In this document: positions 25,899 to 36,483 of the stretch, one piece after another
How the letters are laid out: every line of letters begins with the position of its first letter
How positions within the stretch are numbered: position 1 is the stretch's first letter
DNA from: Mycobacterium colombiense
GTDB taxonomy: Bacteria > Actinomycetota > Actinomycetes > Mycobacteriales > Mycobacteriaceae
Assembly: GCF_001953985.1 (NCBI RefSeq)
Contig: NZ_MBEI01000030.1
Span: 1 to 64,000 of the forward strand
DNA: 64,000 nt
Direction: 5' to 3'
The notes under the pieces: generated by a model
What the model was told of the DNA's origin: nothing
Databases searched by the model: none
Seen by the model: the letters and a program-made list of their open reading frames with translations, nothing else
Translations under genes and position numbers: made by a program

Positions 25899-28565
25899 AT
25901 GACCCCACCAGCCCCGCCTGCGCTGACCGTGCGGTACGACGGAGCCGAGCGCACCTTCGCGCCGGGCAACGACGTAGTGATCGGGCGTGACCTGCGCGCC
26001 GACCTGCGAGTCGCCCACCCGCTGATCTCCCGCAACCACCTGATCGTGCGGTATGACCAGGGCCGATGGATCGCCATCGACAACGGCAGCCTGAACGGCC
26101 TATATGTGCACAACCGCCGCGTCCCGGTCGCCGACATCCAGGATGGCCTGCGGATCAACATGGGCAATCCCGACGGCCCGGCGCTCAGCTTCGAGGTCGG
26201 CCGCCACCAGGGCTCGGCCGGCCGGCCCCCGCTGACGACGTCGATACCCATCGTCAGCAACCCCAGCGAACCGCTGGCGCGGGCGCCGCAGAGCCAGCCG
26301 TCCAACACGCAGTGGCCGGGCCAGCCCCAGCAGCCGGCGTCGGCCTCGTTCCGGCACCCCGTTGCCCCGCCCACCGCGGCCCAGCCGGGCCAGCCGGCCG
26401 GCGGACCCACGCCGAGCTATCCGTCCGCGCCGCAGCCCCGGCACCCGACCAGCGGTCTACCGAGCGCCCCGCCCAGCGGCTCCCAGCACGCCCCGCAGAT
26501 CTACCGGTCACCGTCGGTGCATGCGGCGCCGCCGAGCACCACCGAGCCGGCGGCGCCCCAGACGGGCCGCATCGGCGGCGACGCGTCGGTCATCGCCACC
26601 TCGATGATGAAGATCCTGCGGCCGGGAAAGACCGGGCTGGACGTGCCCGGCGCGATCAAGATCGGCCGCGCCAACGACAACGACATCGTCATCCCCGAGG
26701 TGCTGGCATCGCGCCACCACGCGACCCTGGTCCCGACGCCCACCGGCACCGAGATCCACGACAACCGCAGCATCAACGGCACCTTCGTCAACGGCGCCCG
26801 GGTCGATTCGGCCGTGCTGCACGACGGCGACGTCGTCACGATCGGCAACATCGACCTGGTCTTCCACGACGGCCACCTGGCCCGCCGCGACCAGGCCGCG
26901 ACGGCGACGCGCAGCGGCGGCCTCGACGCGCGCGGCGTGACCTGGACGATCGAGAACAACAAAACGCTGCTGGACAACATCTCGCTGACCGCCCTGCCCG
27001 GCACGCTGACGGCGATCATCGGGCCTTCCGGCGCCGGAAAGTCGACGTTCGCCCGATTGATCGCCGGGTACACCCACCCGACGACGGGGACCGTGTCGTT
27101 CGAGGGCCACAACATTCACGCCGAGTACGCCTCGTTGCGCAGCCGGATCGGGATGGTGCCGCAGGACGACGTGGTGCACGGGCAGCTGACCGTGCAGCAG
27201 GCGCTGATGTACGCCGCGGAGCTGCGGCTGCCGCCGGACACCACCAAGGACGACCGCGCCCAGGTGGTGGCCCGGGTGCTCGAAGAACTCGAGATGACCC
27301 AGCACCTGCACACCCGGGTGGACAAGCTATCCGGCGGTCAGCGCAAGCGCGCGTCGGTGGCGCTGGAGCTGCTCACCGGGCCGTCGTTGCTGATCCTCGA
27401 CGAGCCGACGTCAGGCCTGGACCCGGCGCTGGACCGGCAGGTGATGACCATGCTGCGCCAATTGGCCGACGCCGGCCGCGTGGTGCTGGTGGTCACCCAC
27501 TCGCTGACCTACCTCGACGTCTGCGACCAGGTGTTACTGCTGGCCCCCGGCGGCAAGACGGCGTTCTGTGGGCCGCCCAGCCAGATCGGTCCCGCCATGG
27601 GCACCACCAACTGGGCCGATATCTTCAGCACCGTCGCCAACGATCCCGACGGATCCCGCGCGCGCTACCTGGCCCGGACGGGCCCGCCGCCCGCTCCGCC
27701 GCCCGCCCAGAAACCCGCCGAATTGGGCGACCCCTCGCACACCAGCCTGGTTCGGCAGTTCTCTACGATCGCCAGACGCCAGATCCGGTTGATCGTCTCC
27801 GACCGCGGCTACTTCGCGTTCCTCGCGTTGCTGCCGTTCATCATGGGTGCGTTGTCCATGTCCGTGCCCGGCGATGTCGGCTTCGGCATCCCCAATCCGA
27901 TGGGTGCGTCGCCCAACGAGCCGGGCCAGATCTTGGTGCTGCTGAACGTCGGCGCGGTGTTCATGGGCACCGCGCTCACCATTCGCGACCTGATCGGCGA
28001 GCGCGCCATCTTTCTGCGCGAACAGGCGGTCGGTCTGTCCACCTCCGCGTATCTGCTGGCAAAGGTCTGTGTCTACACGGTTTTCGCGGTCGTTCAGTCG
28101 GCGATCGTGAGCGTCATTACGGTGTTGGGCAAGGGCGGTCCGACGCAGGGTGCCGTGGCGCTGGGCAAACCGGGCCTCGAGCTGTTCGCCGACGTCGCGC
28201 TGACGTGCGTCGCGTCGGCCATGCTGGGGCTGGCCCTGTCGGCAGTCGCCAAGTCCAACGAGCAGATCATGCCGTTGCTGGTGGTGGCCGTCATGTCGCA
28301 GCTGGTGTTCTCCGGCGGGATGATCCCGGTCACCGCGCGCGTCGGGCTCGACCAGATGTCGTGGGCGACACCGGCGCGGTGGGGATTCGCGGCCTCGGCC
28401 TCCACCGCCGACCTGACCAAGTTGGTGCCCGGGCCGCTCACGCCGAAGGATTCGCACTGGCGGCACACGCCGGCGACATGGTGGTTCGACGTCGGCATGC
28501 TGTTCGTCATCAGCGCCGTCTATCTGGGCTTCGTGCGCTGGAAGATCCGCCTGCGGGGCGGCTGA
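25899..28565 (+). CDS. FHA-domain ABC transporter (Rv1747-like exporter)
   Basis: An 888-residue fusion. FHA domain 1 is at about 10-100 (IGRDLRAD, HPLISRNHL, DNGSLNGLYV), then a Pro/Gln/Ser linker of about 120 residues, FHA domain 2 at about 230-310 (IGRANDNDIV, SRHHA, RSINGTFVNG), an ABC ATPase with Walker A GPSGAGKS near 375, signature LSGGQRKRA near 476 and Walker B LLILDEP near 500, and an ABCG-type membrane domain from about 625. In M. tuberculosis, Rv1747 exports cell-envelope glycolipid and is controlled by PknF through phosphothreonine binding by its FHA domains. No kinase gene is adjacent here. ATG 25899 is the first start that gives the family N-terminus. Confidence 0.95.
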   Translation: MTPPAPPALTVRYDGAERTFAPGNDVVIGRDLRADLRVAHPLISRNHLIVRYDQGRWIAIDNGSLNGLYVHNRRVPVADIQDGLRINMGNPDGPALSFEVGRHQGSAGRPPLTTSIPIVSNPSEPLARAPQSQPSNTQWPGQPQQPASASFRHPVAPPTAAQPGQPAGGPTPSYPSAPQPRHPTSGLPSAPPSGSQHAPQIYRSPSVHAAPPSTTEPAAPQTGRIGGDASVIATSMMKILRPGKTGLDVPGAIKIGRANDNDIVIPEVLASRHHATLVPTPTGTEIHDNRSINGTFVNGARVDSAVLHDGDVVTIGNIDLVFHDGHLARRDQAATATRSGGLDARGVTWTIENNKTLLDNISLTALPGTLTAIIGPSGAGKSTFARLIAGYTHPTTGTVSFEGHNIHAEYASLRSRIGMVPQDDVVHGQLTVQQALMYAAELRLPPDTTKDDRAQVVARVLEELEMTQHLHTRVDKLSGGQRKRASVALELLTGPSLLILDEPTSGLDPALDRQVMTMLRQLADAGRVVLVVTHSLTYLDVCDQVLLLAPGGKTAFCGPPSQIGPAMGTTNWADIFSTVANDPDGSRARYLARTGPPPAPPPAQKPAELGDPSHTSLVRQFSTIARRQIRLIVSDRGYFAFLALLPFIMGALSMSVPGDVGFGIPNPMGASPNEPGQILVLLNVGAVFMGTALTIRDLIGERAIFLREQAVGLSTSAYLLAKVCVYTVFAVVQSAIVSVITVLGKGGPTQGAVALGKPGLELFADVALTCVASAMLGLALSAVAKSNEQIMPLLVVAVMSQLVFSGGMIPVTARVGLDQMSWATPARWGFAASASTADLTKLVPGPLTPKDSHWRHTPATWWFDVGMLFVISAVYLGFVRWKIRLRGG

Positions 28566-28575
28566 GCGCGCCTAT

Positions 28576-28740
28576 TCAGGCGCCCTTGCGTACCAGCTGC
28601 TCGGCCGCGTCCCGCATGCGGTCGGACAGCCGCAGCAGGTCGTGCTCACCCACGCCCAGCGGCAGCGTGTACGCCAGTTGCCGCAATTCGACGGCGTAGT
28701 TGCGCAAATCTTCTCGGAGGCGCATCTCAACAGTGGGCAT
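28576..28740 (-). CDS. Small conserved-looking protein, 54 residues
   Basis: A 54-residue hydrophilic, probably helical protein: MPTVEMRLREDLRNYAVEL at the start, then two further helices ending AAEQLVRKGA. A GGGAGAAG ribosome site directly precedes ATG 28740, which is the main support for it being real. It is convergent with the FHA-ABC gene (10 bases between stops). I do not recognise the family. Confidence 0.6.
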   Translation of the reverse strand: MPTVEMRLREDLRNYAVELRQLAYTLPLGVGEHDLLRLSDRMRDAAEQLVRKGA

Positions 28741-28993
28741 CACTTCTCCCTCAGGCCGGGCGGAATGCCTGGTCCGCATCGACCAGCCGATCTGAAAATC
28801 CTCGCAGCCCTTCCGCATAACCGCGAGGGTGTCGACGCCTTTTAACGGGAGTTTGACAGCGTATTTACAGTCGGCGCGCCGACGGTGCCGGCGCTCGAGC
28901 GTGCCGCAATACCGAAATTCCCGGCGACATCTCGCCGTGGCGTTACGCTGACGACGCTCGGTGAAAAGCACGCGGAAAGGCACAGGCGCCGGA

Positions 28994-30172
28994 ATGGATT
29001 TCGAACTCGACGCTGGGCAGCGCGCCTGGCTCGCCGAGGTTCGTGAATTTCTGCAGCAGAACGTCACCCCGGAATTGCGCGCCGAGCTCGCCGAGCACGA
29101 CCTGGAATTTCGCGGCGGCGAGGTCGCCCGATTTCGCCGCAAGATCGGGGCCAAGGGCTGGTTCGGGCTGAACTGGCCGCGCGAATATGGGGGACTGGGC
29201 CTCGGCGCCATTCATCTGCATCTGCTGATGAGCGAATTCGAATATTGGGGCGTGCCCGGTCCCGACCTGACGGTGACCTCGGTGGCGCCGATGATCATGC
29301 GGCACGGCACCGAGCGCAACAAGACCGAGTGGCTGCCCCCGATCGCCCGGGGCGAAATGATCTGCGCGGTCGGCTATTCGGAGCCGGATGCGGGAACCGA
29401 CCTGGCCAGCCTGCGGACCAGCGCCGTGCTTGACGGCGAGGAATGGGTGATCAACGGCACGAAGATCTGGAACAGCGGCGCCCAGCGCGCCACGCACGAA
29501 TGGCTCTGTGTCCGTACCGATCCCAGCGGCGCCCGGCATCGGGGCATCTCGGTCATCATCGTGCCGATCGACAGGCCGGGCATCGACATCCGCCCGCTGT
29601 ACGCGTGGTCGGGCTATCGGACCAATGAGGTGCACTTCCGTGACGTGCGGGTGCCGGTCACCAACCTGGTCGGCGAGGTCAACCGCGGCTGGACCTACAT
29701 CACCGGCGCTCTCGATCTCGAGCGCGGTGCGCTGACCAACGCCGGAGACCTGCGCCGCGCCGTCGAGGAGCTGCGCGAGCTGGCGCGACGGCCGCGCCGA
29801 GACGGGTCGGTGCCCGCCGACGATCCGTCGCTTCGCCGCCGGTTGGTGCAGGCCGAGGCCGACGTCGCGGTGGCCGTTCTGATGGGCTACGAGGCGGCGT
29901 CGATACTCGACAGCGGCGTCATCCCCAGCGTGGAGGTCAGCGTCGAGAAGGTGTTCACCAGCGAGCTGCGCCAGCGCATCGCCGACCTGGCGCTCGACCT
30001 CCTCGGCCCCGACGGCCTGTTGGCGCACCGCAGCGAACAGGCCCCGCTGGCAGGCACATTCGAGCGGCTCTACCGCGCCGCCCCGCTGATGCGCTTCGGC
30101 GGGGGTACCAACGAGGTGCTGCGCGACATCATCGCCCAGCGCGGGCACGCGATGCCCTCCTATGGACGCTGA
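28994..30172 (+). CDS. Acyl-CoA dehydrogenase (FadE), first subunit of an igr-like operon
   Basis: A 392-residue acyl-CoA dehydrogenase with the three-domain fold: N-terminal helices, beta domain with YSEPDAGTDLASL and the KIWNSGAQ flavin-contact region, and C-terminal helices ending FGGGTNEVLRDIIAQRG. The usual catalytic Glu position lies in this last region. Together with the next FadE it is likely to form a heteromeric alpha2beta2 dehydrogenase like ChsE1/ChsE2 acting on a steroid or other ring-bearing acyl-CoA. ATG 28994 is the start of the domain; a GTG-started extension at 28961 is possible. Confidence 0.9.
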   Translation: MDFELDAGQRAWLAEVREFLQQNVTPELRAELAEHDLEFRGGEVARFRRKIGAKGWFGLNWPREYGGLGLGAIHLHLLMSEFEYWGVPGPDLTVTSVAPMIMRHGTERNKTEWLPPIARGEMICAVGYSEPDAGTDLASLRTSAVLDGEEWVINGTKIWNSGAQRATHEWLCVRTDPSGARHRGISVIIVPIDRPGIDIRPLYAWSGYRTNEVHFRDVRVPVTNLVGEVNRGWTYITGALDLERGALTNAGDLRRAVEELRELARRPRRDGSVPADDPSLRRRLVQAEADVAVAVLMGYEAASILDSGVIPSVEVSVEKVFTSELRQRIADLALDLLGPDGLLAHRSEQAPLAGTFERLYRAAPLMRFGGGTNEVLRDIIAQRGHAMPSYGR

Positions 30173-30193
30173 CGAGACTCATGGACGCTGACG
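30162..30193. repeat. Direct repeat with 19-base period across the fadE stop codon
   Basis: ATGGACGCTGACG occurs at 30162-30174 and again at 30181-30193. The first copy contains the end and stop codon of the first FadE gene; the second is intergenic, 20 bases before the next start. It looks like a small tandem duplication. Confidence 0.7.
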
Positions 30194-30212
30194 GAAGTTA
30201 CGCACCCCGCCG

Positions 30213-31325
30213 ATGAAGACGATCCCCACCGCCGAACAGCGCGAGTTCGCCTCGGCGTTGCGTGCCCTGCTGGCCGCCGAGAACCCGATCGCTCTGGTGC
30301 GCGCCCTCGGCGAACCCGGCGCGGACCGCGGCACGCCGGCGCTGTGGAAGGCGCTGGCCGAGGCGGGCGTCTTCGGCCTGGCCATCACCGAGGAGTACGG
30401 CGGCGCCGGCGGCTCGCTCGACGACCTCGCCGTCTTCTACACCGAGGCGGGTCGCGCGCTGTGCCCGACGATGGTGCACAGCACCGTGCAGGCCGCGCTG
30501 GCCATCGATCAGCTCGGCTCCCCGGACGCCAAGGCCCGCTGGCTGCCGCCGCTCGCGTCCGGAAGCGTCCGGGCCACCACCGCGCTGTGGAACGCCCGCG
30601 ACGCCGCCGTCGTCGCCCCGCCGCTGCACGCCGAATCCGCCGGAGAACGGTGGCGGCTCAACGGAATCGCGGACTACGTCCTCGATGCCGACGTCGCCGA
30701 TCTCATCGTGGTGTCGGCCACGGCGGCCGGGCGCACCCCGGTCTTCGTCGTCGACGTCCGCGATGTCAGCGTGCAACCGCTCGACATGGCCGGTGGGCTC
30801 CGGGCATTCACGGTGCGCTTCGACGACGTCACCGCCGACGCGGCGCTCGACGGGGTCACCGCACCGGCGCTGCGCCGGCTGGCCAACACCGCCGTGGCGC
30901 TGGGATCGCTCGACCTGGTCGGGGTCGGCCAGGCCGTGCTGGACCGCACCGTCGAGTACACCAAGCTGCGCCATCAGTTCGGCCGGCCCATCGCGTCGTT
31001 CCAGGCCGCCCAGCATCTGGTCGCCAACATGCACATCGCGCTCGCGGCGGCGCGATTGGCCGCGCACGCGGCGGTGTTCTGGCTGGGGCGCGGCCGCGTG
31101 GCGACCAGGGAGACGGCCGTCGCGCGCATGCACGCGGCCGCCGCCGCGCGGCTGATCACGTTGGACGCTCACCAATTGCATGGCGGCATGGGCTATGTCA
31201 CCGAGACCGACCTGCACCTGTGGAGCGAACGCGCCCGGCTCGGCTCGACATTCGGCGGCGGAGCCGACGTCGCCGCCTCCTGGCTTGAGCAGAGTGACGA
31301 GACAGACGAAGGGGAGCGCCGTTGA
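30213..31325 (+). CDS. Acyl-CoA dehydrogenase (FadE), second subunit of an igr-like operon
   Basis: A 370-residue acyl-CoA dehydrogenase-like protein. Family features are ITEEYGGAGGSLDDLAVF, the mid-domain ITEEYGG/TALWNARD region and the C-terminal ITLDAHQLHGGMGYVTETDLHLW helix region. It lacks the Glu-bearing ending seen in the first FadE, as expected if the two subunits share composite active sites. It is 40 bases after the first FadE. The downstream MaoC-type gene overlaps its stop, so translation is coupled. Confidence 0.9.
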   Translation: MKTIPTAEQREFASALRALLAAENPIALVRALGEPGADRGTPALWKALAEAGVFGLAITEEYGGAGGSLDDLAVFYTEAGRALCPTMVHSTVQAALAIDQLGSPDAKARWLPPLASGSVRATTALWNARDAAVVAPPLHAESAGERWRLNGIADYVLDADVADLIVVSATAAGRTPVFVVDVRDVSVQPLDMAGGLRAFTVRFDDVTADAALDGVTAPALRRLANTAVALGSLDLVGVGQAVLDRTVEYTKLRHQFGRPIASFQAAQHLVANMHIALAAARLAAHAAVFWLGRGRVATRETAVARMHAAAAARLITLDAHQLHGGMGYVTETDLHLWSERARLGSTFGGGADVAASWLEQSDETDEGERR

Positions 31326-31822
31326 GTGAGGACAGTCTGATCGATGCGGAATCGGCATCGCGCGTGGGCACGGTCGCCGCGGCGGCGACCGGTGAGGTGA
31401 ACCGGCGCGATTGGCAACGCTGGGCCGCGGCGGTGGGTGACCACAACCCGCTGTATTTCGACCCGGATTACGCCAGGGCCAATGGATATCGCGACATCAT
31501 CTGCCCTCCGTTGTTCCTCCAGTACGCGATCCTCGGCGTCGCACCGCTCGAGTCGCTGCGCCCCGACGGATCGTCCGGCGCGGTCTCCGGCAGCCTCGCC
31601 TTCCCCCGGGCCCCCAAGCGGATGGCCGGTGGCGAGAGCTTCACGTTTCACCTGCCCGCCTACCACCGCGACGAGATCGAAATGGTCCGCACCATCGAGT
31701 CGATCATCGAAAAGCAGGGCCGCTCCGGCAAATTCGTTCTCGTCACGTGGCACACGGTGTACCGCAACCAGCATCGCGACCTGCTGGCCGAAGCGTCGAC
31801 ATCGATGATCGCCCGTCCCTAG
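31322..31822 (+). CDS. MaoC-like (FAS1-type N-terminal) dehydratase, subunit 1
   Basis: A 166-residue single hot-dog protein of the FAS1-like dehydratase type. The hydratase-2 motif reads VGDHNPLYFD near residues 38-47: the Asp is kept but the usual His is Tyr, so it probably works only as a heterodimer. It starts at TTG 31322 in a TTGA overlap with the FadE stop; an AAGGGGAG ribosome site lies just upstream. With the next gene it forms the likely enoyl-CoA hydratase, analogous to ChsH1/ChsH2. Confidence 0.85.
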   Translation: MSEDSLIDAESASRVGTVAAAATGEVNRRDWQRWAAAVGDHNPLYFDPDYARANGYRDIICPPLFLQYAILGVAPLESLRPDGSSGAVSGSLAFPRAPKRMAGGESFTFHLPAYHRDEIEMVRTIESIIEKQGRSGKFVLVTWHTVYRNQHRDLLAEASTSMIARP

Positions 31823-31829
31823 GAGCGCC

Positions 31830-32276
31830 GTGACCGACTCGCAGGTGTGTTACGAAGACGTCGCGGTGGGCGACGACATTCCCACGCTGACCGTCACCGT
31901 GGACGAGACCCAGATGTTCTTCTTCAGCGCCGCCACCTACAACGGCCACCGCATCCACTACGACAAAGAATGGGCCCGTGACACCGAAGGCTACGACAAC
32001 GTCCTCGTGCACGGCCCGCTCCAGGCGGCGCTGCTGGCCCGCGCCCTGGGCGATTGGATCGGCGGGCGCGGGCGACTGGTGTCGTTCTCGGTGCAGAACC
32101 GGGCCGTCGCCTATCCCGGCGAATCGCTCAGCTTCGGTGGTGAGGTCACCGGTAAACGGCTGAGCGACACGGGAACCGGGCTGGTCGATCTCGTCATCGC
32201 CGGGCGCCGCGACGACACGATACTGATGCCCGGAATGGCGACGGTCGAGCTGCCGATGCGGGGAGCCCTTCCGTGA
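31830..32276 (+). CDS. MaoC-like dehydratase, subunit 2
   Basis: A 148-residue hot-dog protein with the MaoC pattern FSAATYNGHRIHYDKEWA and VLVHGPLQAALL. The His in RIHYD is kept where subunit 1 has Tyr, which supports a complementary heterodimer that hydrates an enoyl-CoA. It starts at GTG 31830 with an AGGAG site 7 bases after the previous stop. The DUF35 part that is fused to this type of subunit in ChsH2 is absent here and is encoded separately at 33478-33879. Confidence 0.86.
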   Translation: MTDSQVCYEDVAVGDDIPTLTVTVDETQMFFFSAATYNGHRIHYDKEWARDTEGYDNVLVHGPLQAALLARALGDWIGGRGRLVSFSVQNRAVAYPGESLSFGGEVTGKRLSDTGTGLVDLVIAGRRDDTILMPGMATVELPMRGALP

Positions 32277-33475
32277 CCGGGCTGCGCGGCGAGGCGGCCA
32301 TCGTCGGCATCGCGGAGTTGCCCGCCGAACGGCGTCCCACCCGTGCGCCGCTGTTCACCCTCGACCAATACGCGGTGCTGGCGAAGATGGCGATCGAGGA
32401 CGCCGGGGTCGATCCCGGCTGCGTCAACGGCCTGCTGACCCACGGCATCGCCGAGTCGGCCATGTTCGCCCCGGCCACGCTGTGCGAATACCTGGGTCTG
32501 GCCCTGGATTTCGGTGAACGCGTGGACCTCGGCGGGGCCACCGCCGCCGGAATGATCTGGCGGGCCGCGGCGGCCGTCGAACTCGGCATCTGCGAAGCGG
32601 CGCTCGCCGTCGTACCCGGATCGGCGTCGGTGCCCCAGTCCGAGCGCCGACCCACGCCCGATCCGAATTGGTATGGGGCGTCGTCGAACAACTACGGCTC
32701 GCCGCAAGCCGAATTCGAGATTCCCTACGGCAACGTGGGCCAGAACGCGCCGTACGCACAGATCGCCCAGCGTTACGCCGCGGAATTCGGTTACGACCCG
32801 GCCGCGGTCGCCAAGATCGCCGTCGACCAACGCACCAACGCGTGCGCGCACCCGGGCGCGGTGTTTCACGGCACCCCGATCACGGTGAACGACGTGCTGG
32901 AAAGCCCGATGATCGCCGACCCGATCCACATGCTGGAAACGGTGATGCGCGTGCATGGGGGAGTGGGCGTGCTGATCGCCAACGCCGATATCGCGCGCCG
33001 CGGCCGCCACCGCCCGGTGTGGATCAAGGGCTTCGGCGAGCACATCGCCTTCAAGACGCCGACCTATGCCGAGGACCTGCTGTCCACCCCGATCGCGCGC
33101 GCGGCCGACCGGGCCTTCGCGATGGCCGGGCTGAACCGGTCCGATGTGGACGTCGCGTCGATCTATGACTGCTACACCATCACGGTGCTGATGAGCCTGG
33201 AGGATGCCGGATTCTGCGCGAAAGGCGAAGGCATGTCCTGGATTACCGAGCACGACCTGACCTTTCGCGGTGACTTCCCGCTCAATACCGCCGGTGGCCA
33301 ACTGTCCTTCGGCCAGGCCGGCATGGCCGGCGGCATGCACCATGTGGTCGACGGTGCACGCCAGATCATGGGCCGGGCGGGCGACGCGCAGGTGGCCGAC
33401 TGCCACACCGCGTTCGTGACCGGCAACGGCGGCATCATGAGTGAACAGGTCGCGCTGCTCCTGCGGGGCGACTAG
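32273..33475 (+). CDS. Thiolase-fold lipid-transfer-type aldolase (Ltp2-like)
   Basis: A 400-residue protein of the SCP-x thiolase-like group. The position of the catalytic nucleophilic Cys of true thiolases reads VDLGGATAAGM, with no Cys, so it is more likely a retro-aldolase, as Ltp2 is in steroid side-chain degradation. Later family motifs are YDCYTITVLMSLED, FPLNTAGGQLSFGQAGMAGG and FVTGNGG. GTG 32273 overlaps the MaoC stop (GTGA). Its DUF35 partner follows immediately, matching the known Ltp2-DUF35 complex architecture. Confidence 0.88.
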   Translation: MTGLRGEAAIVGIAELPAERRPTRAPLFTLDQYAVLAKMAIEDAGVDPGCVNGLLTHGIAESAMFAPATLCEYLGLALDFGERVDLGGATAAGMIWRAAAAVELGICEAALAVVPGSASVPQSERRPTPDPNWYGASSNNYGSPQAEFEIPYGNVGQNAPYAQIAQRYAAEFGYDPAAVAKIAVDQRTNACAHPGAVFHGTPITVNDVLESPMIADPIHMLETVMRVHGGVGVLIANADIARRGRHRPVWIKGFGEHIAFKTPTYAEDLLSTPIARAADRAFAMAGLNRSDVDVASIYDCYTITVLMSLEDAGFCAKGEGMSWITEHDLTFRGDFPLNTAGGQLSFGQAGMAGGMHHVVDGARQIMGRAGDAQVADCHTAFVTGNGGIMSEQVALLLRGD

Positions 33476-33477
33476 CC

Positions 33478-33879
33478 GTGGCCCATCCCATCCCCGAGCC
33501 CACACCCGTCTCACGGCCGTTCTGGGACGGCCTGGCGCAGCACCGGATCCTGGTGCAGTACTCGCCGTCGGCGCAGCGCTACGTGTTCTATCCACGCACG
33601 CTGGCCCCGGCCACCCTGGCCGACGACCTGGAATGGCGCGAGATCGACGGCGCCGGAACGCTGTACACCTTCACGATCGCCCGCCGGCCCACCGGCCCGC
33701 CGTGGAAAGACGCGTTGCCTCAGCTGCTGGCGGTGGTGCAGTGGGATGCCGGGCCGAAATTCAGCACCGAGTTGGTCGACGTCGACCCGGGCGACATCCG
33801 GATTGGCATGCGGGTGCAGCCGGTGTTCTACGATCTGCCTGAAGAGGGCATCACCCTCCTGAAATATCGGCCCGCATGA
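33478..33879 (+). CDS. Stand-alone DUF35 OB-fold protein, partner of the Ltp2-like aldolase
   Basis: A 133-residue DUF35-type protein. The N-terminal helix (PVSRPFWDGLAQHRI) and OB-fold part (GAGTLYTFTIARRP, PQLLAVVQWDAG) match the family. The zinc-ribbon segment between them normally carries CxxC pairs; here it reads YSPSAQRYVFYPR and the whole protein has no cysteine. It is located 3 bases after the aldolase stop at GTG 33478. In the igr operon this domain is fused to ChsH2 and activates Ltp2; here it is a separate gene. Confidence 0.85.
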   Translation: MAHPIPEPTPVSRPFWDGLAQHRILVQYSPSAQRYVFYPRTLAPATLADDLEWREIDGAGTLYTFTIARRPTGPPWKDALPQLLAVVQWDAGPKFSTELVDVDPGDIRIGMRVQPVFYDLPEEGITLLKYRPA

Positions 33880-33905
33880 CCTCATCGACGAGGTCGGAGG
33901 TGCAC

Positions 33906-34864
33906 ATGGACGACCCGCTCAACGGCGTAGTGCAGACGATGCTCGACCAGTTGAACGCCGGATTCCCGCGCGTCGAGTGCATGACCTGCCCGCAGGCGCG
34001 CGCCGCGGTGGCGCAGCGACGCATGCCGGTCGACAACCTCGACGACGTCCGCAGCGCCGCCGACCGCGTGGTCCCGGGGCCCGGGGGCGCGGTCCCGGTA
34101 CGGATCTACGAGCCGCACGGCGAGCCGTCGGGGGAGCGCGCCGCGATCGTGTTCTACCACGGCGGCGGATTCGTCTTCTGCGACATCGAGTCTCACGACG
34201 GGTTCTGCCGGGCCCTGGCCCGCGGCAGCCAGGCCGTCGTGGTCTCGGTCGACTACCGCCTGGCCCCCGAGCATTCCGCGCCGGCGGCGGCGCTCGACGC
34301 GTTCGCGGTCTTCGGCTGGGTGGTCGAGCACGCCGCCGAGCTGGGCATCGACCCGGCACGCACTGCGGTCGCCGGAGACAGCGCCGGCGGCAACCTGGCC
34401 GCGGTCACCGCCATCCTCTGCCGCGACCGCGGCGCCACAACACCCGCCGCGCAGCTGCTCATCTACCCTGCGATCGATCCGAGCTTCGACACCGACAGCT
34501 ATCACCGCTACGCCACGGGATACTTCAACACCCGCGCGGCGATGCAGTGGTACTGGCGCCAATACCTCGGTGCGCAAACGGTTTTCGACCCGCCCTATTT
34601 GGTGGCGCCGGCTCGCGCCGGCACCCATGCGGGCCTGCCGCCCGCGGTGATCGTGACGGCCGGGCACGATCCCCTGCACAGCGAGGGCTGCGACTACGCC
34701 CGCCGGTTGCGCGGCGCGGGAGTGCCCGTCGTGCACCGGGATTTCCCCGGGCTGTTCCACGGCTTCATGACGATGCAGGCGTTTCCGCCGGCGGCATCGG
34801 CGCAGCATCTGGTCTGCGCCGATTTGCGCGAGCTGTTGCATCCGGCGGCCCGGAGCGCGGCGTC

Positions 34865-34868
<4 letters not shown>
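33906..34868 (+). CDS. HSL-family alpha/beta hydrolase (esterase)
   Basis: A 320-residue esterase of the hormone-sensitive lipase family: HGGGFVF oxyanion motif near residues 81-87, nucleophile Ser159 in GDSAGGN, Asp in TAGHDPL and His in LFHGFMTM. ATG 33906 has a GGAGG site 5 bases upstream; an in-frame ATG at 33876 overlaps the DUF35 stop (ATGA) and is the alternative. Placed next to a Baeyer-Villiger-type monooxygenase, it may open the ester or lactone that such an enzyme makes, a common pairing in ketone catabolism. Confidence 0.9.
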
Positions 34869-36460
<1,592 letters not shown>

Positions 36461-36483
36461 CGACGTCAAGGGGAAGTGAACCC

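Noticed and set aside
32273..33475. Calling this a true acetyl-CoA acetyltransferase (thiolase)
   Set aside because: The catalytic Cys position reads GGATAAG; the Ltp2-like aldolase assignment fits the residue loss and the DUF35 neighbour.
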